A DNA stretch of 64,000 nt from assembly GCF_000715075.1 (NCBI RefSeq), contig NC_134102.1, positions 48,245,348 to 48,309,347 on the forward strand. The letters are read 5' to 3'. Below the pieces are notes generated by a model, which ran no database searches, was not told the DNA's origin, and saw only the letters and a program-made list of their open reading frames with translations. A program made the position numbers and the translations under genes. This DNA comes from Nicotiana tabacum. Its lineage: Eukaryota > Streptophyta > Magnoliopsida > Solanales > Solanaceae. Below, piece after piece: positions 20,079 through 31,624 of the stretch; within the stretch, counting starts at the first letter, position 1; each line of letters begins with the position of its first letter.

Positions 20079-23000
20079 TGTGACGACCCGATCGATGGTT
20101 TTGTGTAACTGCACCCCTTTACCTCGTTTATTGCTTCACATATGTGAGTTTATGCTTTTATGACTTGTGAGGTTGATCGGTTTCGTTCCGGGACGCTTTC
20201 AGATTGATTTGGACCTTTGATTCTAGACTTAAAAGCTTTAATTTGAAATGTTGACCAGACTTTTGTGAAAATGACCCTGAAACTGTATTTTTATGACTCT
20301 GATAGCTTTGTATCGTGATTTTGAACATGGGCCTATGCCCGAAATTCATTTTGGATGTCCGTAGGTTGATTTGTGTTGATTTACTGAAATTTGGCAATTT
20401 TAAGTTGAAAGGTTTGACCGTAGGTTGACTTTTAGCTATTGAGCTCAGAAATTTATTTTGGGACTTCGAATAGGTCCGTTATACCATTTAGAACTTGTCT
20501 GCAAAATTTGGCTTCATTCGGAGTTGCATTGATAGGAATAAGACACATAGTTGTAATTTTAGAAGTTATTGAAATTCTCTATGAAAATCATGTGTGTTAT
20601 AGTTCAATTCGTAGTTTTAGATGTTATTTTTGTGTTTTCATCGCAAGAGCGAATTTGTATGATGTTTTTAGACTTGTGTGAATGTTTGGTTGGAGCCCTA
20701 AGGGCTCGGGTGAGTTTCAGACGCTTAGCGGAGTGCTGTTGAAAATGTTAGAGTTGCTGTTTTTTTGCAGGCCTCTGATCTCTCATTTGCGAGCTTTTTG
20801 TTCACATTTGCGAAGACAGGCCAATCCTGTTGGGTTCGCAAATGCGAACACAGTTTTTGAATTTGTGAAGTGTTCTGGGATGGGCTAGGATCACCATTAC
20901 GATGATTGTGTCGCAATTACGAGGGCAACAATGATCACAAATGCGATCCAACCTTTGCATTTGCGAAGAGGCCCTCAAGATTTCAGTGCCGCAATTGTGA
21001 GGCTTTGTTCGCAATTGTGAGGGTTCTCAATTGCAAACCCATGCCGCAATTGCGACCTCTACAACTGATCAAATAATTGGGAGACGGGATTTTTGAGTTC
21101 ATTCTCTCATTTTTGAACCCTAGACTCGATAGGAGACGACTTAGAGAGGGCATTTTCACTTACAAACAATGGGTAAGTGATCCTAATCTATTTCTAATCA
21201 TATTCCATCAAGTTATCTTAAATTTTAACATCAAAATCATGTGAATCAAATTGGAAATTTAAGAAACTTTGTAAAGTTTTTAAAAAATAAGAAATTGAGT
21301 TTTGAAAGTCGATTTGGACTCGGAATTTGAAACTAATCGCATATATGAACTCGTGGGGTAATGTGTAGACGGAATCTACCATTGGACTCGGATTTCGACC
21401 GGGCGGGTCTCGGGTTGACTATTTGTCGACTTTTTGGGAAAAGTATAAAAATCTTAACTTTGTCAATTGCAATTAAATTCCCTAGCATTTTTGATGTTAC
21501 TCAGTCGATTTTGGTTAGATTTGAGTCGTGTGGAGGCGGACTTTAAGAGAAAAGCTATTTTCGAGTTGTGAATTAGCCTATTCTAGGTAAGTGTCTTGCC
21601 CAACTGCATGTGGGGGAACTACCCCTTAGGGTTGGTATTGGTTGATTCAATTGTGCTAAGTGAAATCCGTGTACGCACGAGTAGGTGCTCGGGTTGTAGT
21701 AGTATTTGACCAGTTAAGGCTACTTTGACTATTTTCATTCTTTAGTTGAAATGCCATATTATGTTCTAGATTCTGGTAGTTGAATCATCCTTAATTGTGT
21801 TAGACTGTCCCTAAACGCTTTAGTTAAATTGTTTAGTATTTTTCCTACATCTTACTTGGTAAACTGCTCCCATTCTTTAGTTGAACCTGATGCCCCTTTA
21901 TTGTCACGTGTTATCTCTTCATTGTTAATTATCATTGTTGAATTAATTGTTCATGTTGCCCTTTATTTGTTGACTTCCGTTATTTAATACTCATTGTTGA
22001 AGATTGTTTCCTTTATTGTAATTTAGTCTTATTACACATTATTTTACCATTGTTGAGTTGTTTGATGTTGAGGTTGTGGAGGTTGTTAATACGTTGAGGC
22101 AATGTTGGTTATTGTTGGACATCTATACTATTGAGCATTTTCCATCCAGTATTGTTGTTGATATTCTTGTATACGTTGTGGTGGAGCCATGGGCTATTGT
22201 TGTGGAAACATTGATATTGTTGTTGTTCGCAATTTGTGATATGTGGGCACTTGTGGTGCAATGTTGTTATTGTTATATGATATGATGCGTATGCAACGGT
22301 ATAAGTCTTAGGTTGATGTGTATGCAGCGGTATAAGGTGTGACTTATATGCGTATTGCTTGTAGGGGAACTAAAGAAGCCAAGTGGCGTCATAAGGCAGG
22401 CTAAAGTGTGTGTAGCTATTTCGGGAAAACTATTTTCAAAACCTATTTTCAAATGTAAGGCTCGCGCAGTGGCATAAGAAATGGTTGTGATTGAAATTGA
22501 GAAATGTGAATACGAGGTGGTACCTCGGTTGATTTAATTATACACGAGGCAGTACCTCGTTGTGTTTCTTGCTGTTGTTTCATGTTGTAAAGTGTCGTAG
22601 AAGGAATATTTCTTGTTGCTCCAATCGTTATCATTCCAGTAGTTGTATTTCGTACACGATATTTGTATCACTTTAGCTGCTTCTTTCATGCTTTTCTACT
22701 GTTTATTTTCCCGGTTTTAGATCATGCTATCATCTTGTTCCGTATTAGTTGCCTTCTTACTTCCCAGTTTATATCCGTATTTCATTTTATACTGTATATC
22801 TTATTTCCTCGTAGGTGTCTTGACCTAGCCGCGTCACTACTCTACTGATGATAGGCTTGATACCTGCTGGGTATCGTTGTGGTGAACTCATACTATGCTT
22901 CTGGACATCTTTTTGTGCAGATCCAGGTACGTCTACTCGTGCTGTTAGATAGAGAGTTTTGCTGGCTGCTTTTACCGGAGACTTCAAGGTATGCCTGCTC

Positions 23001-23296
23001 AGCTTGCGTAGGCCTCATAGTCACCTTCCCTTATTTTTCATTATGTTGGATTTCCTTCTCGGACTGTGATGTAGTAGCAATATAGTAGCATTCTATAGAG
23101 CTTATGACTCAGTTCCACCGATTTTGGGGTGTGAAATTGCGAGAGTCTATTTACATACGGTTTTACCCATTATTTCATCACTTTCAGTATCTTGTATTTA
23201 TATATGTGCTCAGTGGTTGCTATTTGTTAGGCTTACCTAGTCGCCGAGACTACGTGCCATCAGGACATCCTTCAGAGGGAATTTGAGGTCGTGACA
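20079..23296 (+). repeat. A3 5' LTR, 3,218 bp
   Basis: Starts TGTGACGACCCGATCG and ends GAGGTCGTGACA, followed three bases later by a tRNA-Met primer site. Distinctive parts are CpG-rich words at 20770-21065, a leader-like AACCCTAGACTCGATAGG (21117-21134), donor-like CTAG|GTAAGTG at 21587 and acceptor-like TTTGTGCAG ending at 22920. It is related to, but clearly diverged from, the A1/A2 LTRs. The matching 3' LTR is not in the window. Confidence 0.8.
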
Positions 23297-23299
23297 AGT

Positions 23300-23496
23300 T
23301 GGTATCAGTGCTCTATGTTCATAGGTGTTACGAGTCATAAGCAGGTTTAGTAGTGTCTTGCGGATCGGTACAGAGATGTCTATACTTATCTTCGAGAGGC
23401 TACAAAATTGTTAGGAAAACTTCACTTCATTGATTTATTAACGTGCGAATTGGTTGATTTCGAAAATTAAATCTTTGACTTTTTATTCTCTCACAA
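23300..23496 (+). promoter_or_regulatory. A3 primer-binding site and leader
   Basis: TGGTATCAGTGCT matches the initiator tRNA-Met site except for one base. The leader shares CTTATCTTCGAGAGGCTA with A2 and L1 and ends at the gag ATG (23497). Confidence 0.75.
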
Positions 23497-23781
23497 ATGG
23501 TGAGGACACGCACCGTAGGATCCGACGATCAGACACCGGCACCCCCTACTAGAGCTGCGAGAGGCCGCGGCCAGGGTAGAGGTCGAAGACGGGTACGGGG
23601 TGCAGCCAGAGCACCTGCCCGAGTGATGACAGAGGAGCCACTAGTAGATCCAATCGGGGGTCTGACACCCGAGGCGCGTACTGCCACCCCCATACTTCAT
23701 GAGACCCTCGCAGAGTTCATGAGCGTGTTCAGCACCTTAGCTCAAACGGGGTTGATCCCACTTGCTCCGACCACATCTCAG
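23497..23781 (+). pseudogene. A3 gag N-terminus, cut by B insertion
   Basis: Starts MVRTRTVGSDDQTPAPP, followed by an Arg/Gly-rich stretch (residues 20-38), then ILHETLAEFMSVFSTLAQTG, homologous to A2 gag (LQETLAHFRSMFGTLAQVG). At 23781 the sequence switches without warning to the last bases of a B-type internal domain. The rest of this gag resumes at 34155 after B1. By comparison with A2, about 60 bp of gag is missing between the two halves. Confidence 0.85.
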
Positions 23782-23827
23782 GCTAAGAGTAAACACTCGA
23801 GGACGAATGTTTCCAAGGGGGGAATGA
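23782..23827 (+). mobile_element. Tail of a second B-type internal domain, with PPT
   Basis: Forty-six bases match 31579-31624, the 3' end of B1's own internal domain, including the CACTCGAGGACGAATG palindrome and the AAGGGGGGAATGA tract. An internal-domain tail in front of the left LTR means this LTR was once the 3' LTR of another B copy. Confidence 0.85.
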
Positions 23828-26368
23828 TGTTACACCCTATATTTTCGTACATAAAAATGCATCGTAAGCAAACTAATGTAGGACCAAAAATGAGATAATA
23901 TTTAAAAGTATATAAATTAATTTAATCATGTTACCTCTGAGGTTACAAATATTGAAGATCATGAACAACAAGTACAAAGAGGGTTGGACGGTTCAGAAGA
24001 TAAAGCAATTGAAGAAAATAATGTTTCGTCGAAAGTCGACAAGTTGGGAATGTTATAACATATACCTTTGGGGTGAGACTAGGGTGCTTAACATGATAAG
24101 GAGATTATGTTATGATTTATATTAGTCGTATGACATCCGTGTGTTATGTTTTGAAGTCAAGAGAGTTGTGGAACAAAAGTCGATGAAAGTCATCACAAGT
24201 TACATTCATAAGTTTGACTGAAACTTTGGGTCAACTGTAACTGCGATTTTCTCCCACTATGCTTAGATTTATGGGGTGTTCCACCCATCAAATTAAAGAT
24301 CTATGAGTCTATTTTCCAACGCATTAAACCGTTTGTGAATACGACATTGGAGTAGAAAGATATGGGCATTTGTGCGATACTGCGCAAGCTGCTAGGTGAC
24401 AAGTAGGTGTGTCACCTACTTGCTTAAATGAAAGCCCAAAAATGGGCCATTTCGGGTCGTCCAAAGATGCCTTTTAAGGGCCTATTTTCTTCATATATTA
24501 GACTTAAAATAGAGCATAATAACCAGACATAAGCTCTTCAATGAATCCTCCAAAAAATTTCCCACAAACCCTAATTGATTTTCTCTCCCTTTCAAGTTCC
24601 AATTGGAGGTAAAACCTAGAGTTTGAAGAACCAAGATAAGAGATGAGTTATCCAACAAATAAGGTGAGTTTACTTCTCTCTTTAATCCAATGTTTCTTCT
24701 ATAAATTCATGGTAAGTCGTTCTATACTTGTAAGAACTCACGGGACGATGATCGGAAGCCGTGAGTTCGAGTTATTCACTTGTAGCGAACTGTTTTGTGG
24801 ACTGTTTTGTGTTGCTGTTGGGCTGCGTGTTTTACTACTATTTTGTGGAGTTTTGGAGGAGGAAGGGGGTCTATAAATACCATATAAATGTAGGGTGGTT
24901 GGCTGGTCGTTCGTCATAACATTTTCGGGTCGTTTGACACTACTACGGTGGTCGTTTTGTGTACGAAGAGATTGGGGTGTGTTGGGCTGTTTTGTAGTAT
25001 TTGATGGTGTATATAGGGCTGGAAAATGATGTATATATGTTGTTATTGTTTTGTTCTTGTATTGTTGGTGTTATCTTGAATTTGGAGGAAGTAAGGATTA
25101 TAGGGGAGATGCTGCCCGTTTTAATACAAAATAGGTTTGTCGTTCGTTGTGCGATAGTTGTACCTTTCGTAACTTAACGATAGTATTATTATCATTCTTG
25201 TAGATTAAGGTGCGAATAGGTGAGTTCAACTTGGTGATTGGAAAGATTGTGATAAGGTATGTTAAGGCTAAGCCCTTCCTTCATTTTGGCATGATCTCGT
25301 AGCTACATGTGTTAGTAATGAGACAAAAAGAGAAGTTCATATTCATGAATTTATTCACACTATTCTAGTCTTATAAGTTACAATATTATTCCTTATCGAG
25401 ACTCTATATTCAATTTTAGTATTGTCTTCTTCCAGTCAAGAGAGCAGCAAGCCTATATATACAGTATTACAGTATTTTCATTACCATCGAGCTATAATCG
25501 ATGGGCAGGCCCCTATTGGGCAACCTCTGATCAGATGGAAAGTTATATACTGAGCCTACTGTGGCCGAGCACCTATGAGCGAGCCCAGCATGGTCGAGAT
25601 ACATAGCCTAGTATGGCCGAGCGCCTATGAGCGAGCCTACTATGGTAGAGCAGTTATATATACCGAGCCTTATAAGGCCGTACAATTATTTTACTTACTA
25701 TATTGAAGGAGTTGAGTCAGTATCAGCAGGTAAGTATATCTCCAGATCATCTTTGACTCCCAGTTACTTCTAGTTATTATATTATCAGTTCAGTTTCGAT
25801 TTTCAGTTATGTTATTGCCTTACATACTCGGTACATTATTTCGTACTGACGTCCCTTTTCCGGGGATGCTGCATTTCATGCATGCAGGTTCAGATAGACA
25901 GACGAGTAGATCTCCTCAGTAGGTGTTTCCCGAGTTCAGCCTGATCGGTAAGCTCCACGTCTTTCGGAGTTGCCAGGTCTAGAGTGTTGTGTACATCTTA
26001 TGTATATCTGTATATATGTTATGGGTAGGTCGGGGCCCTGTTCCGATCATAGTACATCTATCAGTAGAGGCTTGTAGACATATCCTGTTGGTTAGTGCAG
26101 TATGTTGGGTTTGTAGGCCTGGTATGTATAATTTGGTGGTTTGTCAGCTGTAGTGGCTATGACGGCCTTTTTAGCCTAGCTTTATATTGATGTTTAGTTA
26201 GCGCTAGTTTCCATTCAGTTTTATATTTTGCTTCGCAAATCGTCTTGCAAGGTGGCCTCATGGCCAAAGTATGACATTATGTGTTCAGAGTCCCTTAGTC
26301 GCAATTTGGTACGCCAGGTTAGGTGAGGCACCGGGTGCTTGTCTCGCTCCTAGGTTCGGGGCGTGACA
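23828..26368 (+). repeat. B1 left LTR, 2,541 bp
   Basis: Starts TGTTACACCCTATATTTTCG and ends CGGGGCGTGACA before a primer site. It differs from the right copy (31625-34154) by scattered substitutions and indels, for example an extra 12 bp near 24796. It carries the conserved block at 25850-25890, donor-like AAG|GTATGTTAAG at 25257 and acceptor-like ATGCAG ending at 25887, and a GAGCGAGCC repeat pair around 25560-25640. A 65-codon frame at 23928-24125 is intact in all four B LTRs in the window. Confidence 0.9.
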
Positions 26369-26579
26369 AACTTGGTATCAGAGCAGTTCTATCCTAGGGT
26401 GTCTACAAGCCGTGTCTAGTAGAGTCTTGTTTATAGATGTGTTGTGCACCACATTATATAAGCAGGGCACTACAGGGCATTTAGGAGTTGGTTACCCTTC
26501 TTTGAAATCTAAATCGTGCTACAGAACTGAGTTATAGGAAATTTGAATTAAACTTATGTGTTGGTGTTTGCATGCACAG
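26369..26579 (+). promoter_or_regulatory. B1 primer-binding site and B-type leader
   Basis: TGGTATCAGAGC begins at 26373. The ~200-base leader (GTCTACAAGCCGTGTCTAGT and GTTGTGCACCAC, with palindrome GTGCAC at 26444) is shared with B2 and with L2, pointing to a packaging or dimerisation role. Confidence 0.75.
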
Positions 26580-27930
26580 ATGACGGTGACTAGGAAGACT
26601 ACGGCTAGCCAAAGGAGAGATACAGCAGTAGGTGAGGGGACCAGCAGGGTACCCCCAGTAGATGGGGCCCAGTCGGAGGCTCAAGGTGAGACCCCTACTC
26701 AGCCATTACCGGCTCCTCCACCAACTACAGAGATTCCTAGGGAAACCGCACATCCAGTTCCCCCTCCACTTCCATCAGATCAGGACTTGAGGAGTGCGGT
26801 GCATTTGTTGACACAGTTGGTAGCTACGCAGCAACAGGCTAGGGCATCAGCTAGTGCAGGAACTTCTGAGGGGTCTGGGAGTTCAAGGGTCCGAGAGTTT
26901 ATTGCTTTGAGTCCCCCAGAGTTCACGGGGATAGATCAGAGGGAGGACCCACAGGATTTCATAGATCAGCTTCACAGGATCTTTTGTGTTATGCATGCCA
27001 CGGAGAAAGAGGCAGTTGAGCTAGCAGCTTTTCGACTCCGAGATATAGCCATCCTTTGGTACGAGGGATGGGAGAGGTCCAGGGGACGTGATGCACCTCC
27101 AGTTATTTGGGAGAACTTTTCAGATGCCTTCCTTGACCAGTACTTACCACGGGAGATCCGACAGGCTCGAGTCGATCAGTTTCTAGCCCTTAAGCAGGGT
27201 AATATGAGTGTTCGAGAGTATAGTCTCCGTTTTGAGTCATTGGCCAGATATGCACCATCCATAGTTGCTACAATGCGGGACAGGATTCACAGGTTTATAG
27301 CAGGTTAGCCCCAGAGTTAACCGAGGCATGTGCCACCGCAGCATTGCAGGATAGTATGGATATCTCCCGAATTCAGGCATTCGCCCAGAATATAGAAAGG
27401 GGTAGGCGTCGGCAGCAGGGTACAGAGAGGGCTGAGCAAGGGCAACGTAAGAGGATGAGAATTCCCAGGTCTCAGGAGAAATATCAGGGTAGTTATAGGA
27501 CCCAGTACTTCGGACGGCCACCTAGGCCTCCGCCACCTCAGTTACAGGGTTACAGGTATGACCGCTATACTCAGTCAGGACCAGGTGAGAGCTCATGGGC
27601 GTTGGGTTTGCAGCGACAGTGAGGATCTGTGCAGACATTGTCATTTCCTCCACGGTGTGACATCTGTGGTAGAGGACACTTGGGCTAATGCCGAGCAGGT
27701 TCTGATGCTTGTTATACATGTGGGCGTCCAGGGCATATGATGCGGGATTTCCCAAATAGAGATTCGGGGGGAATGGCACAACCAGCGAGTTCAGCAACAG
27801 GATCATCTATGTCCATGCATCCTTCAGGGCGCGAGTCTCAGTCTTCGGCTGGTAGAGGTCGGGGCAGAGTTAGAGGTTCCAGTTCAAGTGGTAATCAGAA
27901 CCGTATCTATGCTTTAGCGGGTCGATAGGA
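26580..27930 (+). pseudogene. B1 gag, frameshift and stops
   Basis: The start [15 protein letters not shown] at 26580 is chosen over an ATG 24 bases upstream because it follows the leader in both B copies. A Pro-rich N-terminus leads to the capsid-like Retrotrans_gag block ([40 protein letters not shown]). Compared with B2, one G is missing near 27303, which ends the 250-codon frame (27308). Stops follow at 27620-27622, 27686-27688 and 27926-27928. The zinc knuckle reads [14 protein letters not shown], so its last Cys is Phe. The protein would coat element RNA; this copy cannot. Confidence 0.9.
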
Positions 27931-28816
27931 CCAGGAGTCTTCACCAGACGTTGTGACAGGTATATTAACCATTTGCTCTCACAATGCTTATACTTTGATA
28001 GACCTAGGATCTACTTTATCGTATATTACCCCATTTGTCGCGAGGAAGTTTGGTATAGTGCCTGAAATACTAAGTGATCCTTTTGCGGTATCTACACCGG
28101 TCGGAGAATCGATTATTGCTAGACGGGTTTACCGAGGTTGTACGGTGACAATTTATAGTCGTCAGACCTCAGCTGACCTAGTTGAGCTAGAGATGATGGA
28201 TTTTTATGCTATCATGGGCATGGACTGGTTGGCAGCTTGCTATGCCACAGTTGATTGCCGAGCAAAGGCAGCCAGATTTCATTTTCTGGGTGAGCCAGTC
28301 CTTGAATGGGTAGGTAATACACCAACACCCAGAGGTAGGTTTATTTCCTATCTGAAGGCGAGGAAAATGATCGCAAAAGGGTGCATTTATCATATTGTGC
28401 GAGTTAGAGATGCAGATTCTGAGATACCTACACTTCAGTCTATTCCCGTAGTCAAAGAGTATGCAGATGTGTTTCCAGATGAGCTTCCAGGTATTCCTCC
28501 AGAGCGAGAGATTGATTTTAGCATCGATTTTCTTCCAGGAACTCAACCAATATCCATCCCTCCGTATAGAATGGCACCTGGCGAATTGAAAGAGTTGAAG
28601 GAGCAGTTAAAAGATTTGTTGGAGAAAGGTTACATCAGGCCCAGTACCTCACCTTGGGGTGCACCAGTACTATTTATGCGGAAGAAAGACGGCTCGCTGA
28701 GGATGTGTATCGATTATAGGCAGCTGAACAAGGTAACTATTAAGAATAAGTATCCACTTCCAAGGATCGATGACTTGTTTGATCAGTTGCAGGGGCTAGA
28801 TGCTTTTCAAAGATAG
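27931..28816 (+). pseudogene. B1 protease and first half of RT
   Basis: The frame 27953-28816 (287 residues) contains the protease active site as [13 protein letters not shown] (Leu where relatives have Pro, Thr or Ser) and [13 protein letters not shown]. It continues as the linker [20 protein letters not shown] and RT motifs [21 protein letters not shown] one-base loss near 28800 relative to B2 shifts the frame just before the KIDLRSGYH motif. Confidence 0.85.
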
Positions 28817-29388
28817 ATTTGAGGTCGGGGTACCACCAAGTCAGAGTTCGGGAAAAAGATATTCCGAAGACAGCCTTTAGGACCCGATATGGCCACTTCG
28901 AGTTCCTTGTCATGTCCTTCGGGTTGACTAATGCACCCGCTGTATTTATGGACTTGATGAATAGCCTATTCCGACCATTTTTAGATCTGTTCGTGATAGT
29001 ATTTATTGATGATATTCTGGTTTATTCCCGTTCAGAGGATGAGCATGCGGACCACCTGCGAGCGGTACTCCAAACCCTCCGTGATCGTAAGTTGTATGCT
29101 AAGTTTTCTAAATGTGAGTTCTGGTTGAAGTCTATAGCATTCTTGGGGCATATTGTATCAGATGAAGGGATAAAGGTGGACACTCAGAAGATTGAGGCCG
29201 TGAAATCTTGGCCTAGACCTACCACTCCGACAGAGGTTCGTAGCTTTCTAGGCTTAGCAGGATACTATCGGAGGTTCGTAGAGGGTTTTTCTTCCCTTTC
29301 GGCACCATTGACGAAGTTGACATAGAAAGAAACTAAGTTTCAATGGACAGAGGCTTGTGAGCGGAGTTTCCAAGAGCTTAAGAACAGG
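28817..29388 (+). pseudogene. B1 RT second half and RNase H connection
   Basis: The frame 28819-29325 reads [20 protein letters not shown] and [16 protein letters not shown], then the catalytic [16 protein letters not shown], thumb [14 protein letters not shown] and the [20 protein letters not shown] stretch. It stops at TAG 29323-29325. The same TAG occurs at the same codon in B2 (46800-46802). After the stop the connection region continues to code [16 protein letters not shown]. Confidence 0.85.
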
Positions 29389-31542
29389 TTGACCTCAACT
29401 CCAGTTCTAACACTTCCAGAGGGTCTAGAGGGTTATGCCGTGTATTGTGATGCATCAGGTGTCGGGTTAGGATGTGTCCTGATGCAACATGGGAAGGTAA
29501 TTGCGTATGCTTCAAGGCAGTTGAGGAAGCACGAGAGGAATTATCTGACCCACGACCTCGAGTTAGCTGCGGTTGTCCATGCACTTAAGATATGGTGGCA
29601 TTATTTATATGGTGTTCATGTTGATGTATTTACTGATCATAAAAGCCTACAATATATCTTCAAGCAGAAAGAGTTGAATTTGCGACAGAGGCGATGGCTT
29701 GAGTTATTGAAAGATTACGATGTTAACATTCTCTACCATCCAAGGAAAGCTAATGTTGTAGCAGATGCCTTAAGTCGCCGATCTATGGGTAGCTTAGCAC
29801 ATGTAGAGCCCAAGAAAAGACAATCAGCTAGAGAGATTCATCAATTGTCTTCGTTGGGGGTTCGGTTAGTAGATTCTGAGGATGGTGGAGTTGTACTCCA
29901 AAACACTACAAAATCATCCCTCATAGCGGAAGTCAAGGAAAGGCAGTACGAGGACCCAGAGTCGGTCGAGCTGAGAGAGCGAGTTCCGCAGCAGAAGAAG
30001 CCACTGTTAGAGCTAAAGGGAGATGGGGTTCTCAGATATAGGGGTCGTTTGTGTGTTCCAGATGTAGCAGGGCTACGAGACAGGATTATGTCAGAGGCAC
30101 ATTATTCATGGTATTCCATCCATCCTGGGTCGACGAAGATGTATCATGACATTAAGGATGTGTACTGGTGGAATGATATGAAGAAGAACATTGCTGAGTT
30201 TGTCGCCCAATGTACTAGTTGCCAGCAAGTGAAGATAGAGCACCAGAAGCCTGGAGGGCTAATGCAGCCTATAGAGATCCCGACATGGAAATGGGAGGCG
30301 ATAAACATGGACTTTATCACGGGTTTACCTCGTTCTAATCGTAAGTTCGATTCCATATGGGTGATAGTCGATAGGCTCACGAAATCAGCTCACTTCCTAC
30401 CGGTCAGATCTATATATACAGCAGAAGATTATGCAAAGTTATATATTAAGGAGATAGTGCGGCTACACGGAGTACCAGTTTCTATTATATCTGACCGTGG
30501 GGCTCAGTTTACAGCACATTTTTGGAGGTCATTTCAGAGAGGTCTAGGGACTCAGGTGAATCTCAGCACAGCTTTTCATCCACAGACTGATGGACAACCC
30601 GAGCGCACAATTCAGACGCTCGAGGATATGTTACGAGTATGTGTGTTGGATTTTAAAAGAAGTTGGGATGAACATCTACCTCTTGTCGAGTTTGCATATA
30701 ATAACAGTTACCACTCCAGTATTCAGATGGCTCCGTACGAGGCTTTGTATGGGCGTAAGTGTAGATCTCCTATAGGGTGGTTTGATGTTGGGGAATCTGG
30801 GTTATATGGGCCAGACCTGGTTCAACAGGCCATAGAGAAAGTAAAGCTTATCCGGGAGCGACTGTTAACAGCTCAGAGTCGTCAGAAGTCATATTCTGAC
30901 GTGCGGCGACGAGACTTAGAGTTCAGGATTAATGACTGGGTATTCTTAAAGGTATCACCTATGAAGGGCGTGATGAGGTTTGGCAAGAAAGGCAAGCTTA
31001 GCCCACGGTATATTGGGCCTTATAGGATCATTCGGAGAGTGGGCCAAGTAGCTTATGAGTTAGAGTTGCCCTCAGAATTGGAGTCTGTCCATCCGGTTTT
31101 TCACGTATCTATGCTACGGAAGTGCATTGGCGATCCTACCCGAGTGGTGCCCACGGATGATGTACAGATTATAGAGGACTTGTCATACGAGGAAATTCCA
31201 GTTGCCATCCTAGACCGACAAATCCGCAATCTACGAAATAAGGAGGTAGCTTCCGTAAAGGTTTTATGGAGGAGCAAGAATGTAGAAGAGATGACGTGGG
31301 AATCGGAGGAAGAAATGAAGTCTAAATACCCCCACCAATTTCAAACTGAAGATATGGCTCGAGATGGGATGCTACAACACAGCTCTATTCAGGCTAGCAG
31401 GTCAGCAGGTAAGCTTTTATTTTTCACTTTTAGTATTTATGATTTACGGTTGGTGAGGCAAAGTGTTGCTATTTATAAACATTGGCCACGTGTGGCATGC
31501 ATAATATGTTTTCTGGCTACGTACAGGTTGGTTTTAACCTAG
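29389..31542 (+). CDS. B1 RNase H, integrase, chromodomain frame (717 codons)
   Basis: Longest frame in the window, part of the Pol polyprotein rather than a gene with its own start. In order: RNase H (residues 15-130; catalytic D21, E58, D83, D126 in YCDASG, HDLELAA, TDHKSL, ADALSRR); integrase zinc domain (H238, H245, C275, C278); catalytic core D308 (INMDF), D369 (ISDRG), E405 (GQPERT), with D369-E405 35 apart as in DD35E; a GPY/F-type module ([11 protein letters not shown], about 539-550); and a chromodomain-like end (about 600-652, [20 protein letters not shown]). Every catalytic residue is present. Homology ends near HSSIQ; in B2 a TAG follows at this point, here it is CAG, so the frame runs about 50 codons further. 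Upstream stops prevent expression as a polyprotein. Confidence 0.9.
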   Translation: MTSTPVLTLPEGLEGYAVYCDASGVGLGCVLMQHGKVIAYASRQLRKHERNYLTHDLELAAVVHALKIWWHYLYGVHVDVFTDHKSLQYIFKQKELNLRQRRWLELLKDYDVNILYHPRKANVVADALSRRSMGSLAHVEPKKRQSAREIHQLSSLGVRLVDSEDGGVVLQNTTKSSLIAEVKERQYEDPESVELRERVPQQKKPLLELKGDGVLRYRGRLCVPDVAGLRDRIMSEAHYSWYSIHPGSTKMYHDIKDVYWWNDMKKNIAEFVAQCTSCQQVKIEHQKPGGLMQPIEIPTWKWEAINMDFITGLPRSNRKFDSIWVIVDRLTKSAHFLPVRSIYTAEDYAKLYIKEIVRLHGVPVSIISDRGAQFTAHFWRSFQRGLGTQVNLSTAFHPQTDGQPERTIQTLEDMLRVCVLDFKRSWDEHLPLVEFAYNNSYHSSIQMAPYEALYGRKCRSPIGWFDVGESGLYGPDLVQQAIEKVKLIRERLLTAQSRQKSYSDVRRRDLEFRINDWVFLKVSPMKGVMRFGKKGKLSPRYIGPYRIIRRVGQVAYELELPSELESVHPVFHVSMLRKCIGDPTRVVPTDDVQIIEDLSYEEIPVAILDRQIRNLRNKEVASVKVLWRSKNVEEMTWESEEEMKSKYPHQFQTEDMARDGMLQHSSIQASRSAGKLLFFTFSIYDLRLVRQSVAIYKHWPRVACIICFLATYRLVLT

Positions 31543-31578
31543 TGTACGAAGGATACTCTGGCAAAAGTTTCCAAAGTC

Positions 31579-31624
31579 TCTAAGAGTAAACATTCGAGGA
31601 CGAATGTTTCCAAGGGGGGAATGA
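31579..31624 (+). promoter_or_regulatory. B1 PPT and proximal palindrome
   Basis: The AACATTCGAGGACGAATGTT palindrome (31587-31606) is followed by AAGGGGGGAATGA abutting the right LTR. The same arrangement lies at 23782, 44503 (inverted) and 59370. Confidence 0.8.

Noticed and set aside
26580..31542. Integrated pararetrovirus (caulimovirid) origin
   Set aside because: Integrase, LTRs, PPT and chromodomain are present and no movement protein is seen; this is Ty3/gypsy.
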